Assembly: GCF_011050415.1 (NCBI RefSeq)
Contig: NZ_DRFS01000017.1
Coordinates: forward strand, 186,001-250,000
Direction of reading: 5' to 3'
Length of the DNA: 64,000 nucleotides
From: Halomonas sp.
GTDB taxonomy: Bacteria; Pseudomonadota; Gammaproteobacteria; Pseudomonadales; Halomonadaceae
In this document: positions 35,416-44,072 of the stretch, one piece after another
How positions within the stretch are numbered: the stretch's first letter is position 1
Layout: each line of letters opens with the position of its first letter
The notes under the pieces: generated by a model
Told to the model about the DNA's origin: nothing
Seen by the model: the letters and a program-made list of their open reading frames with translations, nothing else
Database searches by the model: none
Made by a program: the position numbers and the translations under genes

Positions 35416-35799
35416 ATGCTATCAGGTTTGGATCATCTTGTTGTTACCGTGACCGATATGGGTCGCGCAGTGGATTTTTACTCGCGTGTTTTAGGCTTAG
35501 ATGTACGTTATCGCGATGCCCAGCGGGTCGACTTAATGCTCGGTGATACAGCGCTGCGCTTACATCAAACGGATACCGATATTGCACCCATCTCGGCTAC
35601 GCCTACCCCTGGCAGCCTGGATTTATGCCTGCGCTGTCTGCTACCGCTAGACGAGTTCAAGCAACATTTAGATGCGCTAGATGTGGACGTCGAGCTAGGA
35701 CCTGTTGCCCGCCAAGGGGCTAACGGACCCATTGAGTCACTCTACCTGCGCGACCCGGATGGCAACCTGTTAGAAATCTGCCGGCCTGCGGCGCGTTAA
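35416..35799 (+). CDS. VOC family (glyoxalase/dioxygenase-fold) protein
   Basis: Metal-binding VOC-fold protein of 127 residues. It starts LDHLVVTVTDMGRAVDFYSR, with His and the beta-alpha-beta repeat, and ends SLYLRDPDGNLLEICRP, containing the Glu ligand. This is the pattern of glyoxalase/fosfomycin-resistance/extradiol-dioxygenase superfamily members of single-unit size, which dimerise. AAGGAAA lies before the ATG. The exact reaction is not predictable. It diverges from the methyltransferase gene with a 40-bp gap. Confidence 0.88.
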   Translation: MLSGLDHLVVTVTDMGRAVDFYSRVLGLDVRYRDAQRVDLMLGDTALRLHQTDTDIAPISATPTPGSLDLCLRCLLPLDEFKQHLDALDVDVELGPVARQGANGPIESLYLRDPDGNLLEICRPAAR

Positions 35800-35924
35800 T
35801 AGCGCCTGCCTTGCTGAGGTAGAAATCGCCACTCATACCAGCAAATCTAGCTCGGCGATGTTGGACCGGCAACTAAGTCCAGACATGCAGTCCAGCAATG
35901 AAAGCATTACTGAAAGGAAACGTT

Positions 35925-36314
35925 ATGCGAGATAACCCCAATGGTGCGCCAATTGAAGGCCAAGTCGTCAGTGAAGAGCTTAACCAGAAGCCCGACACAA
36001 CGATGGCCATGATTATTTATGCGCTGTATCTGGCAAGCTTTTTGGTGGGTTTTACATCGTTTATTGGTGTTGTTATGGCGTATGTCTATAAAGGCAAAGG
36101 CCCAGCTTGGCTGGATGAACACTACCGCTATCAAATTCGCACGTTTTGGATGGGCTTGGTGTACGGGATCGTTTTTTCGATACTAACGCTGATTCTGATC
36201 GGTTTCCCGCTTCTGTTAGCGCTAGCGGTGTGGTTTATCGTTCGCTGTGTTAAAGGGTTTAAAGGGCTGCAAGAGAAGCGCGCGCCCGATAACGTAGACA
36301 CCTGGCTGTTTTAA
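35925..36314 (+). CDS. DUF4870-type small membrane protein, copy 1
   Basis: Membrane protein of 129 residues. A short hydrophilic N-terminus is followed by a helix near residues 27-52 (MIIYALYLASFLVGFTSFIG), the loop GPAWLDEHYRYQIRTFWMG, and two more helices. The same pattern recurs in the gene at 37275, so the two are paralogues. The start at 35925 has AAAGGA five bases ahead. It sits 2 bp before the acyltransferase gene (36317), so the genes are probably coupled. Function unknown; similar proteins carry the DUF4870 label. Confidence 0.82.
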   Translation: MRDNPNGAPIEGQVVSEELNQKPDTTMAMIIYALYLASFLVGFTSFIGVVMAYVYKGKGPAWLDEHYRYQIRTFWMGLVYGIVFSILTLILIGFPLLLALAVWFIVRCVKGFKGLQEKRAPDNVDTWLF

Positions 36315-36316
36315 GT

Positions 36317-37252
36317 ATGACGCAACAAAAAGATGACACCCGTGGGCGCTTTTCCCAAGCCAATGCGATTAGTTGGCTATGGCGCGTGCTATCACGCTGG
36401 CCGCTATCGAGGCTGTGGCGTATCTCCTCATCGCTGGGGCCGCTGGTGTACCGCTTTAGCAAGCGCGAGCGAAAAGTAACTGATATTAATCTTAACGCTG
36501 TGTATCCCACTCTAAGCGTACAAGAGCGTAAAATATTGGCTCACGATAGCCTGCGCCACTCTACCGCCACGATGCTAGAGCTTGGTTACGCCTGGATGGC
36601 AGAGCCTACTCAAGTGGAAGCCAGTATTTTAGCGGTACACGGCCGCGAAAAACTGGACGGCGCACGCGCTGAAGGACGCGGTGTGATCGTGCTCGCCCCC
36701 CACTTTGGCAACTGGGAGGTGCTCAACTTCTGGCTGTCGAGCCATTTCCCCTTTACCGCTATGTACGAGCCACCCAAAATCCAGGCGTTAGATACGGTGA
36801 TTCGTCATGGTCGTGAGCGAATGGGGGCCAGCCTGGTACCCACTAACCCACGCGGGGTCGCAGCGCTGCTCAAAGCGCTGAAGCGCAGCGAAGCCATTGG
36901 CATTTTGCCCGATCAAGAACCCGATTGGGGCAGCGGCGTTTTCGCGTCTTTCTTCGACCGGGACGCTTATACTGCCACCCTACTGCCGAAACTGGTTGCC
37001 CGCACTCAGGCTCGGGTAGTCACTGGGGTGGCGCTGCGCATACCTGGCAAAGGTTTTGAAATCCATTTTTTGGATGCCGATGAGCGCGTCTATAGCGACG
37101 ATGATGTGATCTCGGCCACTGGCGTTAATGCCTGCGTGGAAGCAGCCATCGCCTTAGAGCCGGGGCAGTATCAGTGGGAGTATAAGCGCTACCGGAAAGT
37201 AGTGCAGGAGCTGCAAAAGCTGCCTGACGCCAATGACTACAGGCTTTATTAA
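36317..37252 (+). CDS. LpxL/HtrB-type lipid A (Kdo2-lipid) acyltransferase
   Basis: Inner-membrane lysophospholipid-type acyltransferase of 311 residues. The catalytic HX4E motif is H129-E134 in LAPHFGNWEVLNFWLS, followed by FTAMYEPPKIQALD and IGILPDQEPDWGSGVFASFF, hallmarks of the LpxL/LpxM family that adds secondary acyl chains to lipid A. An N-terminal amphipathic or membrane segment occupies residues 15-45. The start lies 2 nt after the preceding stop. It lies between two paralogous DUF4870-type genes in one direction, so they may be an operon. Confidence 0.92.
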   Translation: MTQQKDDTRGRFSQANAISWLWRVLSRWPLSRLWRISSSLGPLVYRFSKRERKVTDINLNAVYPTLSVQERKILAHDSLRHSTATMLELGYAWMAEPTQVEASILAVHGREKLDGARAEGRGVIVLAPHFGNWEVLNFWLSSHFPFTAMYEPPKIQALDTVIRHGRERMGASLVPTNPRGVAALLKALKRSEAIGILPDQEPDWGSGVFASFFDRDAYTATLLPKLVARTQARVVTGVALRIPGKGFEIHFLDADERVYSDDDVISATGVNACVEAAIALEPGQYQWEYKRYRKVVQELQKLPDANDYRLY

Positions 37253-37274
37253 CTCACAGGGTTCTAACTCTATA

Positions 37275-37625
37275 ATGACTCAGCAAGATACTCCTCGCGA
37301 TGAAATCCGCCCACCGCAGATTGTCTACGCGCTTTACTTGGCGGGGCTTGTGACGGCCAATATCACGCTGCTGATTGGCGTTATTGTTGCCTATGTTTAC
37401 CGTCGCGAAGCCGCACCGTGGCTGCAGCAACACTATCGTTATATGATCCGCACCTTCTGGATCGGCACCCTATATGCCAGCATTGCCTTTTTGCTAAGCA
37501 TTGTCATGGTTGGCCTGCTGATCTGGCCACTGCTCGCCGTGTGGCTCGGCGTGCGCAGCGTACTGGGCTGGATTAATGTGCGCAAAGGCCAGCCACCTGC
37601 CCGACCCGCTAGCTGGCTCTGGTAA
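37275..37625 (+). CDS. DUF4870-type small membrane protein, copy 2
   Basis: Membrane protein of 116 residues, a paralogue of the protein at 35925. The parallel phrases are QIVYALYLAGLVTANITLLI and PWLQQHYRYMIRTFWIGTLY. Three hydrophobic segments are seen. The start ATG 37275 (MTQQDTPRD) is chosen by comparison with copy 1. The frame is open back to 37233 inside the acyltransferase gene. The ribosome site is weak (CACAGGG, 13 bases away), which suggests coupling with the upstream gene. Function unknown. Confidence 0.82.
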   Translation: MTQQDTPRDEIRPPQIVYALYLAGLVTANITLLIGVIVAYVYRREAAPWLQQHYRYMIRTFWIGTLYASIAFLLSIVMVGLLIWPLLAVWLGVRSVLGWINVRKGQPPARPASWLW

Positions 37626-37633
37626 GCCACCCT

Positions 37634-39043
37634 TTACTCACTGCTATGGCGGGCGTAAACATCATCTAATCGCTCAATATCGTCTTCGCCTAAGTAGCTA
37701 CCTGACTGCACTTCAATCAGTTCAAGCGGAATTTTACCGCTGTTTTCCAGCCGATGGAGAACGCCAATCGGAATATAAGTGGACTGGTTTTCGCTGACTA
37801 AAAAGCTGCGTTCGCCCACGGTCACCTGGGCAGTGCCACTTACGACTATCCAGTGTTCAGCGCGGTGGTGATGGCGCTGCAGCGATAACCGCCCGCCGGG
37901 TTTAACGGTGATATGCTTTACCTGATAACGCTCGCCATGATCCATTGCTTGGAAGCTACCCCAGGGCCGGTGCACAAGAGGCGCTGAGCGTGGTTCACTA
38001 CGCTCAGCGTTTGTCAGCGCGGCCACCAGTTGTTTCACCTGCTGCGCCTGATCGCGATGGGCCACCAGCACACTGTCCGATGTCTCCACCACGATCATAT
38101 CTTTTACCCCTAGCGTGGCCACCAAGCGGTGTTCGGCGATCACTAACGAATCCTGCGTATCAGTTAGCCAGGTATCACCTTTGCTACCGTTGCCCGCTGC
38201 ATCCGTCTCTAAGGTTGCCCATAGCGCATCAAAGCTGCCGATATCGCTCCACTGTGCGGCAAGCGGCACCACTGCAGCATGCTCGCAGTGCTCCATCACT
38301 GCATAATCAATAGAGTCGGCTGGGCAGCGGCTAAATGCCTCTTCACCCAGGCGCAGAAAATCCAAGTCGCGATGCGCACTGCTCACGGCCTCCTCGCAGG
38401 CTGCAAGCATTTTAGGCTGTAGCCGCTTTAGCTGTTCTAAATAGCTGGAGGCCCTTAGCAGAAACATACCGCTGTTCCATAAATAGTCACCGCTTTCCAG
38501 CAACTCCGCGGCACGCTGGGCATCGGGTTTTTCAATAAACGCCGCCAGGTGGTGACCGCCTTGCAGCGGAGCACCACAGGCAATATAACCATAGCCGGTT
38601 TCAGGTTGGGTGGGCACCACCCCAAAAGTGACTAAATAGCCTGCTTCAGCTAACGGTTCGGCGAGCGAAACACTGTGTTGAAATGCGCCAACATCACCAA
38701 TCACATGGTCTGCCGGCAACACCAGCAGTAGCGGATCATCGCCACCTTGGCTCGCCAGCAATGCCGCACAGGCAATCGCTGGGGCGGTATTACGGCCTTC
38801 AGGCTCTAGCACCAGAGTGGCGGTTTGATTCATTTCACGCAGTTGTTCAGCCATTAAAAAGCGGTGGCTATGGTGACCCATTAACATTGGCGCCGCGCTA
38901 GATAAGTCGGTTAAGCGCCGGAGGGTTTGCTGAAGCAAGCTCTGCGACGAGGTTAAACGTAAAAACTGTTTGGGCATCTGCTCGCGAGAGAGCGGCCAAA
39001 GCCGAGTGCCGCTGCCACCGCTTAAAATGACGGGCTGAATCAT
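37634..39043 (-). CDS. manC: Mannose-1-phosphate guanylyltransferase / mannose-6-phosphate isomerase
   Basis: Bifunctional sugar-nucleotide enzyme of 469 residues (AlgA/ManC/XanB type II). The N-terminal nucleotidyltransferase has the pyrophosphorylase signature LSGGSGTRLWPLSRE near residues 6-20 and the sugar-binding EKPD motif. The C-terminal cupin isomerase domain contains RPWGSFQ and the metal-binding QRHHHRAEHWIVVSG near residues 395-410. It makes GDP-mannose for exopolysaccharide or LPS. The start at 39043 (MIQPVILSGG) has AAGGA ahead. It lies 10 bp after the membrane sulfatase-like gene. Confidence 0.95.
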   Translation of the reverse strand: MIQPVILSGGSGTRLWPLSREQMPKQFLRLTSSQSLLQQTLRRLTDLSSAAPMLMGHHSHRFLMAEQLREMNQTATLVLEPEGRNTAPAIACAALLASQGGDDPLLLVLPADHVIGDVGAFQHSVSLAEPLAEAGYLVTFGVVPTQPETGYGYIACGAPLQGGHHLAAFIEKPDAQRAAELLESGDYLWNSGMFLLRASSYLEQLKRLQPKMLAACEEAVSSAHRDLDFLRLGEEAFSRCPADSIDYAVMEHCEHAAVVPLAAQWSDIGSFDALWATLETDAAGNGSKGDTWLTDTQDSLVIAEHRLVATLGVKDMIVVETSDSVLVAHRDQAQQVKQLVAALTNAERSEPRSAPLVHRPWGSFQAMDHGERYQVKHITVKPGGRLSLQRHHHRAEHWIVVSGTAQVTVGERSFLVSENQSTYIPIGVLHRLENSGKIPLELIEVQSGSYLGEDDIERLDDVYARHSSE

Positions 39044-39053
39044 GGTTCCATCC

Positions 39054-40637
39054 TTATGGTCGTCCTTGCTCGCCAAAATCAGCCTGCAGCCAGTGGCGCA
39101 GTTGGCTCATTCTTGGCGCCGTTGAAGCCTGCTCAAACAGAGGCACAGTGCCAGACACAAATCCGCGGGCCATAAACGGTGCCAATAACGTTGGGTCGCC
39201 GCTAATAATATGCACGGGCACTGCCAAGCTGGCATCGTTACCGGTAATCAACGGTGCTGCCTGGTGGTCACCGAGCATGATCATTAGCGTGTTGTCATCG
39301 ACTACCCGTTCAGCCCAGCGTCCGGTTACCTTAACAGCGTAGTCCACCGACCAGGCATGGTGATCGCGAACACGTTCGATGTCTTGCCATAATACCTCAG
39401 GCGGGTCACCAGCATTCGCCCAAGGGGCAAAGATGCGACCATCTTCAATTAACGACCAATCTTCTATCACCGGCAAAATCGGCGTCCAGGGCGCATGGCT
39501 TGAAATCAATGCTATCTGTGCAAACACTGGCGTATCACCCAGCAAATGGCGCTGAGTGTAATCAAGGGTAAATTGGTCCGGCATGGTTACCCAGTTAAGC
39601 GATGGCCCGGCGTAATCGATATCCTTAGCCGCAGCGATTTGGTCAAACCCGTAAGCCTCGCCTTCCGGCCACGCCATGGTGATCGCGGGCATAACACTCA
39701 GCGTGCGTTGCCCTGTGGCCCTAAAATCATCAATTAACGTTGAGTGATCGCTGTTCAACATCAGCCGATACCATAGCTGATTATCGATCCAACGGCCGCT
39801 TAGTGCCGTCGCATGGGCAAGCCAGGATTGCCCGCCACGAATTGGCGCTTTTAACATGCCAGAAACCACATGGAGATCACGCTCCTCAAAGCGCTGCTGC
39901 ATGTCAGCAAGGGTGGGAAGCATCACATCCGCATAGCGCGGAGTGTCCAGCGCGGAGATGCCGTAGGATTCAACAAAGGTGAGCAGCACATTGCGCCCCT
40001 CAAGCCCAGGCAAGGGCTGCGCCTCAATGGGCGATGTTGCCAACTGTTCGCTAAAGGCTAAGCGTGCGGCATGGGTACCGGTAATTTGCTGCCATTGAAA
40101 GCGTGTGGTGTTCACAATAGGCAAGCGGGCATTATCCACTACCCGCACGCCATTAAGCTCAAATACCGCCAAGGTAGTAGCAAACACCAGCATCGCTAAG
40201 GCGACGGCTCCAGACAGGCGTGTCACTGAGTAGGAAACGGTCGGTAGCAGCAGACGTAGCATTCCAGCTATCGTGACTAACAGTATGATAACCACAGCTA
40301 TTATTGCGCAAACTGCTATTAGTTGGCCTACATTACCTACAAGCAGATGGTAAATAGAGCGTAGCAAAGGGATATCTAGATAGAGGTTTAATGGCCGGGC
40401 AAAGGCCATGTGAGTGGCCGCAGTACCCACGTTAGCTAGCGTGGCCAGCACCACCCAGCCAATCCCCCCTGCCGCGATCCAACGGCGCAGATGCACACCA
40501 GGCAGGAGCAGCATGAGAGGCGCAATAATCAGCGCCTCCCAAGCTAACCAGTAGCCATCTATTCCACCATAACGCCACCATAGTGGCGCGATGAGTACAA
40601 AATTCAGCGTGAGTACCGTTAATAATAATCGACCCAT
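39054..40637 (-). CDS. Membrane-anchored sulfatase/phosphoethanolamine transferase-like protein
   Basis: Alkaline-phosphatase-superfamily membrane protein of 527 residues. Four to five N-terminal helices (residues 1-165) are followed by a periplasmic catalytic domain that begins near LLTFVESYGISALDTPRYAD. The likely nucleophile is the Ser in RGGQSWLAHATALSG, and metal ligands are expected in MIMLGDHQAAPLITG and ISSHAPWTPILP. The architecture is that of LtaS/OpgB/EptA-like enzymes that transfer phospho-head groups to glycans or lipids. An OpgB-like role is suggested by the divergent opgG gene 220 bp away. This is inference. Confidence 0.82.
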   Translation of the reverse strand: MGRLLLTVLTLNFVLIAPLWWRYGGIDGYWLAWEALIIAPLMLLLPGVHLRRWIAAGGIGWVVLATLANVGTAATHMAFARPLNLYLDIPLLRSIYHLLVGNVGQLIAVCAIIAVVIILLVTIAGMLRLLLPTVSYSVTRLSGAVALAMLVFATTLAVFELNGVRVVDNARLPIVNTTRFQWQQITGTHAARLAFSEQLATSPIEAQPLPGLEGRNVLLTFVESYGISALDTPRYADVMLPTLADMQQRFEERDLHVVSGMLKAPIRGGQSWLAHATALSGRWIDNQLWYRLMLNSDHSTLIDDFRATGQRTLSVMPAITMAWPEGEAYGFDQIAAAKDIDYAGPSLNWVTMPDQFTLDYTQRHLLGDTPVFAQIALISSHAPWTPILPVIEDWSLIEDGRIFAPWANAGDPPEVLWQDIERVRDHHAWSVDYAVKVTGRWAERVVDDNTLMIMLGDHQAAPLITGNDASLAVPVHIISGDPTLLAPFMARGFVSGTVPLFEQASTAPRMSQLRHWLQADFGEQGRP

Positions 40638-40859
40638 TACATTCTCTTTTATGCTTTTGTTAGCTTAAAGTGTCACTGTTGTTACTTATCAGTACTCGAC
40701 TTAATGAGGGATAACCACAAGCGCAAAGAATAAAGCTGCTGAAAATAGCAAAAATCATGTACCTTCACGATTAATCGTATAGTTATTGTGTAAAAACTTC
40801 ACGCATTGATTGGCCTTGTATCACCTGTTGAAAGGCCTTCACCCGAAAGGATCTCGCCC

Positions 40860-42404
40860 ATGGGTTTCAACGATGTCGGTAAATGGCATGCTGGTAGGTG
40901 GATGGTTTTATTGAGCTGTACGGTCGTCTCTACCGCCTTTGCTGAAGACGAAAAACACTTCAGTGCGGTTATTGAACGCGCTCAAGAGCTTGCTGAAGCG
41001 CCTTATCAAGCGCCCGAAGAGTCACTGCCTCACGCCCTCCGTGAGATTAGCTACGACACCTACCGGCAAATTCGCTTTAACCCCGAACATGCCTACTGGC
41101 AAGAGGAGAGCCCCTTTAGCCTGCAGCTGTTTCATAGCGGTTTTATCTTTCAAACGCCGGTAGTTCTGCATGTCATTGAGAATGATACTGTTAATCCGCT
41201 GCCCTACTCTGCCGACGATTACTCCTATGATGGTGATGCCCAAGCTCTTAAAGAGCAGGACTTGACCGGCAGTGATCACGCAGGCTTTCGTCTTCATTAC
41301 CCGTTAAACAACAATGATTACAACGACGAGTTTGCTGTGTTTCTTGGCGCAAGCTATTTCCGCATTGTGGGGCGCGATCAAGCCTACGGTTTATCCACCC
41401 GCGGGCTAGCCATTGATACGGGCTCTGCTGAAGGGGAAGAATTCCCGTCGTTCCGCGAATTCTGGCTCTATAAACCCAGTTCAGATGCCGAACAATTTGA
41501 GCTACTGGCGTTGATGGACAGCCCCTCCCTGAGCGGCGCCTACCGATTTGTTATTAAGCCTGGCGAAGACACCCAGGTAGAGGTAGAAGCAGAACTATTT
41601 GCCCGGGATGACGTTGCCAAGCTGGGCGTAGCGCCGCTTACCAGCATGTTTACCTACGGCGATACCAGCCGCGAGCGGCCAGATGATTTTCGCCCACAGG
41701 TTCATGATTCCGACGGGCTACTAATACACACCGGTAGCAACGAGTGGATATGGCGCCCGCTAAGCAACCCTGAAAATGTGCATACCTCCGCCTTTGTAGA
41801 CGAGTCACCCCAAGGCTTTGGCCTAATGCAGCGAGAACGGGACTTTACCCGCTATCTTGATGCGGAAGCCCACTACCATCGCCGCCCCAGCCAGTGGGTA
41901 GTGCCCATAGATGAATGGGGGCCCGGTCACGTAGAGCTTGTAGAAATCCCGACACCCGATGAAACCCATGACAACATCGTGGCGTATTGGGTCGCGGACG
42001 ATACGCTCAACGCTGGCGAGTCTCGCCGGTTGCATTACCTTACTCATACCCTTAATGCCCAGCCGGAGTCACATACGCTTGGCCGCGCCATTCGCACCCG
42101 TCATGGCAGCGCTGCGGGGCCGGGGCAAACAGACTCAGCGGTCGGTGAGCAACGCCAATTTATTGTCGATTTTCAAGGCGGTGCTCTTGAGGATTTAGCG
42201 GCCGACCAACCCGTTGAACTGGATATTTCCATCCAGGATGGTGACGTATTACTGCCCCAGGTAACGGCGCTGCCCAATAACGCCTGGCGTGCCAGCTTTC
42301 GCCTACCGGCAAGCGATACTCCTGCTGATGTTAGCCTACGTTTAACCTTAAACGGCGAGCCGGTCAGCGAAACGTGGAATTATGTATGGTATCCAGATGA
42401 CTAA
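40860..42404 (+). CDS. opgG: Periplasmic glucan biosynthesis protein OpgG
   Basis: Periplasmic protein of 514 residues required for osmoregulated periplasmic glucan backbone synthesis. The N-terminus has a signal peptide (residues about 10-30, ending in AFA before EDEKHF). MdoG marks include YDTYRQIRFNPEHAYWQEES and FRLHYPLNNNDYNDEFAVFL. A glycine-rich substrate cleft and a C-terminal Ig-like domain fill the rest, matching the family's length. The start at 40860 has AAAGGA nine bases ahead. In enterobacteria opgG is followed by the glucosyltransferase opgH; here the next gene is an FkbM methyltransferase, so opgH must lie elsewhere. Confidence 0.92.
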   Translation: MGFNDVGKWHAGRWMVLLSCTVVSTAFAEDEKHFSAVIERAQELAEAPYQAPEESLPHALREISYDTYRQIRFNPEHAYWQEESPFSLQLFHSGFIFQTPVVLHVIENDTVNPLPYSADDYSYDGDAQALKEQDLTGSDHAGFRLHYPLNNNDYNDEFAVFLGASYFRIVGRDQAYGLSTRGLAIDTGSAEGEEFPSFREFWLYKPSSDAEQFELLALMDSPSLSGAYRFVIKPGEDTQVEVEAELFARDDVAKLGVAPLTSMFTYGDTSRERPDDFRPQVHDSDGLLIHTGSNEWIWRPLSNPENVHTSAFVDESPQGFGLMQRERDFTRYLDAEAHYHRRPSQWVVPIDEWGPGHVELVEIPTPDETHDNIVAYWVADDTLNAGESRRLHYLTHTLNAQPESHTLGRAIRTRHGSAAGPGQTDSAVGEQRQFIVDFQGGALEDLAADQPVELDISIQDGDVLLPQVTALPNNAWRASFRLPASDTPADVSLRLTLNGEPVSETWNYVWYPDD

Positions 42405-42479
42405 TAATAGAGATTCCATAACGCTATCGCTTCCCTGGCTTAAAACGCACAGGGCTTTTCTAGCTAGGGAGTCCAATTG

Positions 42480-43256
42480 ATGCGCCGACTCTATTTTCAG
42501 CGTCTGCGCAGCGCGGGGGGGCTGGCCCGCTCACTGTTTATTTATTGGCGACCAGGGCGTCAGCGTGGCCTGCAGCGTCTGTATAGGCCTTTTATTCAGC
42601 CTGGCGCTGTTGCTTTTGATATAGGTGCGCATTTGGGAGACCGCAGCGCCGCCTTTCACGCCTTGGGCGCAAAGGTGGTCGCCCTTGAACCCCAGCCAGA
42701 TCTGGCTAAGTGGTTTAAGCGCTTGGTCAACCAACCTACCATCACACTTCTGCCACTGGCCGCGGGGCCCAAAGCGGGTTTTGCTGAGATTGCTATCAGC
42801 CCCGGCAACCCGACGCTTTCTACTCTGGCGACCGAGTGGCGCGAACAGATTGGCGAACGCAATGCGGGCTTTAGTCAGGTACGGTGGGAGCAGCTACTCA
42901 AGGTACCTGTTACCACGCTCGATGCATTGATTGAAGAGTATGGCGAGCCCAGTTTTATCAAAATAGACGTTGAAGGCTTTGAGGCAGAGGTGCTGGCTGG
43001 GCTCAGCAGCCCCGTCGCGGCGCTTTCGGTGGAGTTTGTATCGGGTGCGCTAGAAGTTAATCAGGCTTGCGTGAATCACTTAAGCCGCCTTGGCGAGTAT
43101 CGCTATAATGTGGTGGCAGGCGAACAGCGCCATTTCCGCTGGAACGAGTGGCAAGCCCCTCAAGCCATTACCGAATGGCTGACTAGCGGCGCTGATGAGC
43201 TTCCCTCAGGCGATCTTTATGCCTGCCGTGCCGATCACCCCTTGGTTCAGAATTAA
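42480..43256 (+). CDS. FkbM-family methyltransferase
   Basis: SAM-dependent methyltransferase of 258 residues. The start ATG 42480 has AGGGAG eight bases ahead. The SAM loop is AFDIGAHLGDRSAAFHALGA near residues 40-60, followed by VVALEPQPDLAKWFKR. The FkbM motif PSFIKIDVEGFEAEVLAGL lies near residues 158-176. FkbM proteins methylate hydroxyls on glycans or natural products. Its neighbours are opgG upstream and a creatininase-family gene 40 bp downstream on the same strand. It may belong with either group. Confidence 0.88.
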   Translation: MRRLYFQRLRSAGGLARSLFIYWRPGRQRGLQRLYRPFIQPGAVAFDIGAHLGDRSAAFHALGAKVVALEPQPDLAKWFKRLVNQPTITLLPLAAGPKAGFAEIAISPGNPTLSTLATEWREQIGERNAGFSQVRWEQLLKVPVTTLDALIEEYGEPSFIKIDVEGFEAEVLAGLSSPVAALSVEFVSGALEVNQACVNHLSRLGEYRYNVVAGEQRHFRWNEWQAPQAITEWLTSGADELPSGDLYACRADHPLVQN

Positions 43257-43295
43257 ATTCTGAACGATGTTTAATCGTAAAAGGCCTGTCACACC

Positions 43296-44072
43296 ATGAT
43301 TCACCACTGGCAAACGCTAACCGCTCCACAGCTTGCTGATTTCGCCCAATGTGACCCGGTGGCCGTGCTGGTGCTTGGCGCCATTGAACAGCACGGCACA
43401 CACCTTCCCTTAGCCACTGACCTGACCATCGGCGAAGGCTTGCAGGCGGCTATGCTGGAGCAGCTTGATCCTTCCATTGATGTCATCTGCCTACCACCAA
43501 TTGCCGTAGGGGCCAGTGACGAGCACGCAAGTTTCCCCGGCACACTTAGCCTGCCCGCTTCGCTTTCGATTGCTACCCTAGAAGCCTATGGCGATAGCCT
43601 TGCCCGCGCGGGTATTCGCCGCTTGATACTACTGAACAGCCACGGTGGTAATAAAGCAGTAATGGACTTGGCAGGGTTAACGCTGCGAAGGCGGCACGGT
43701 ATGCGCGTGGTCAAAGCGACCTATACCCGGCTACCACCGTTAGAGGGTGCCATTGATGCGGAAGAACTGCGCTATGGCTTACACGGCGGGCTGCTCGAAA
43801 CCGCAATGATGCGCTATTTGGCACCCACGCTTGTGCAACTCGAAAACTACCAGGCCACATCGCCAGCAGCCCCCGAGGGCGATGCACTCGTCAGTGCCGA
43901 AGGTGTCGCCGCCTTTGCCTGGTTAGCGGAAGACTTGAGCACCCACGGCGTGGCGGGCAACGCCACCCACGCTAGCGCTGAATTAGGTGAACGGCTGGTA
44001 AAGCACTACGCAAGTAAGTTAGCGGCAGTGGTCAAAGAGACTGCCCAACTGCCGCCGCTTAAGACGCTTTAG
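43296..44072 (+). CDS. Creatininase-family amidohydrolase
   Basis: Metal-dependent amidohydrolase of 258 residues. The metal and active-site pattern is seen in IEQHGTHLPLATD (E31, H33, H36, D42), LLNSHGGNKAVMDL and HGGLLETAMM, all canonical for the PF02633 fold. The family includes creatininase and the archaeal deformylase ArfB of the riboflavin/F420 pathway. Being next to GTP cyclohydrolase II and a RibD reductase domain, a pyrimidine or formamide substrate is more likely than creatinine. That is context inference. The stop overlaps the convergent ribA-like stop by 3 bases. Confidence 0.9.
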   Translation: MIHHWQTLTAPQLADFAQCDPVAVLVLGAIEQHGTHLPLATDLTIGEGLQAAMLEQLDPSIDVICLPPIAVGASDEHASFPGTLSLPASLSIATLEAYGDSLARAGIRRLILLNSHGGNKAVMDLAGLTLRRRHGMRVVKATYTRLPPLEGAIDAEELRYGLHGGLLETAMMRYLAPTLVQLENYQATSPAAPEGDALVSAEGVAAFAWLAEDLSTHGVAGNATHASAELGERLVKHYASKLAAVVKETAQLPPLKTL

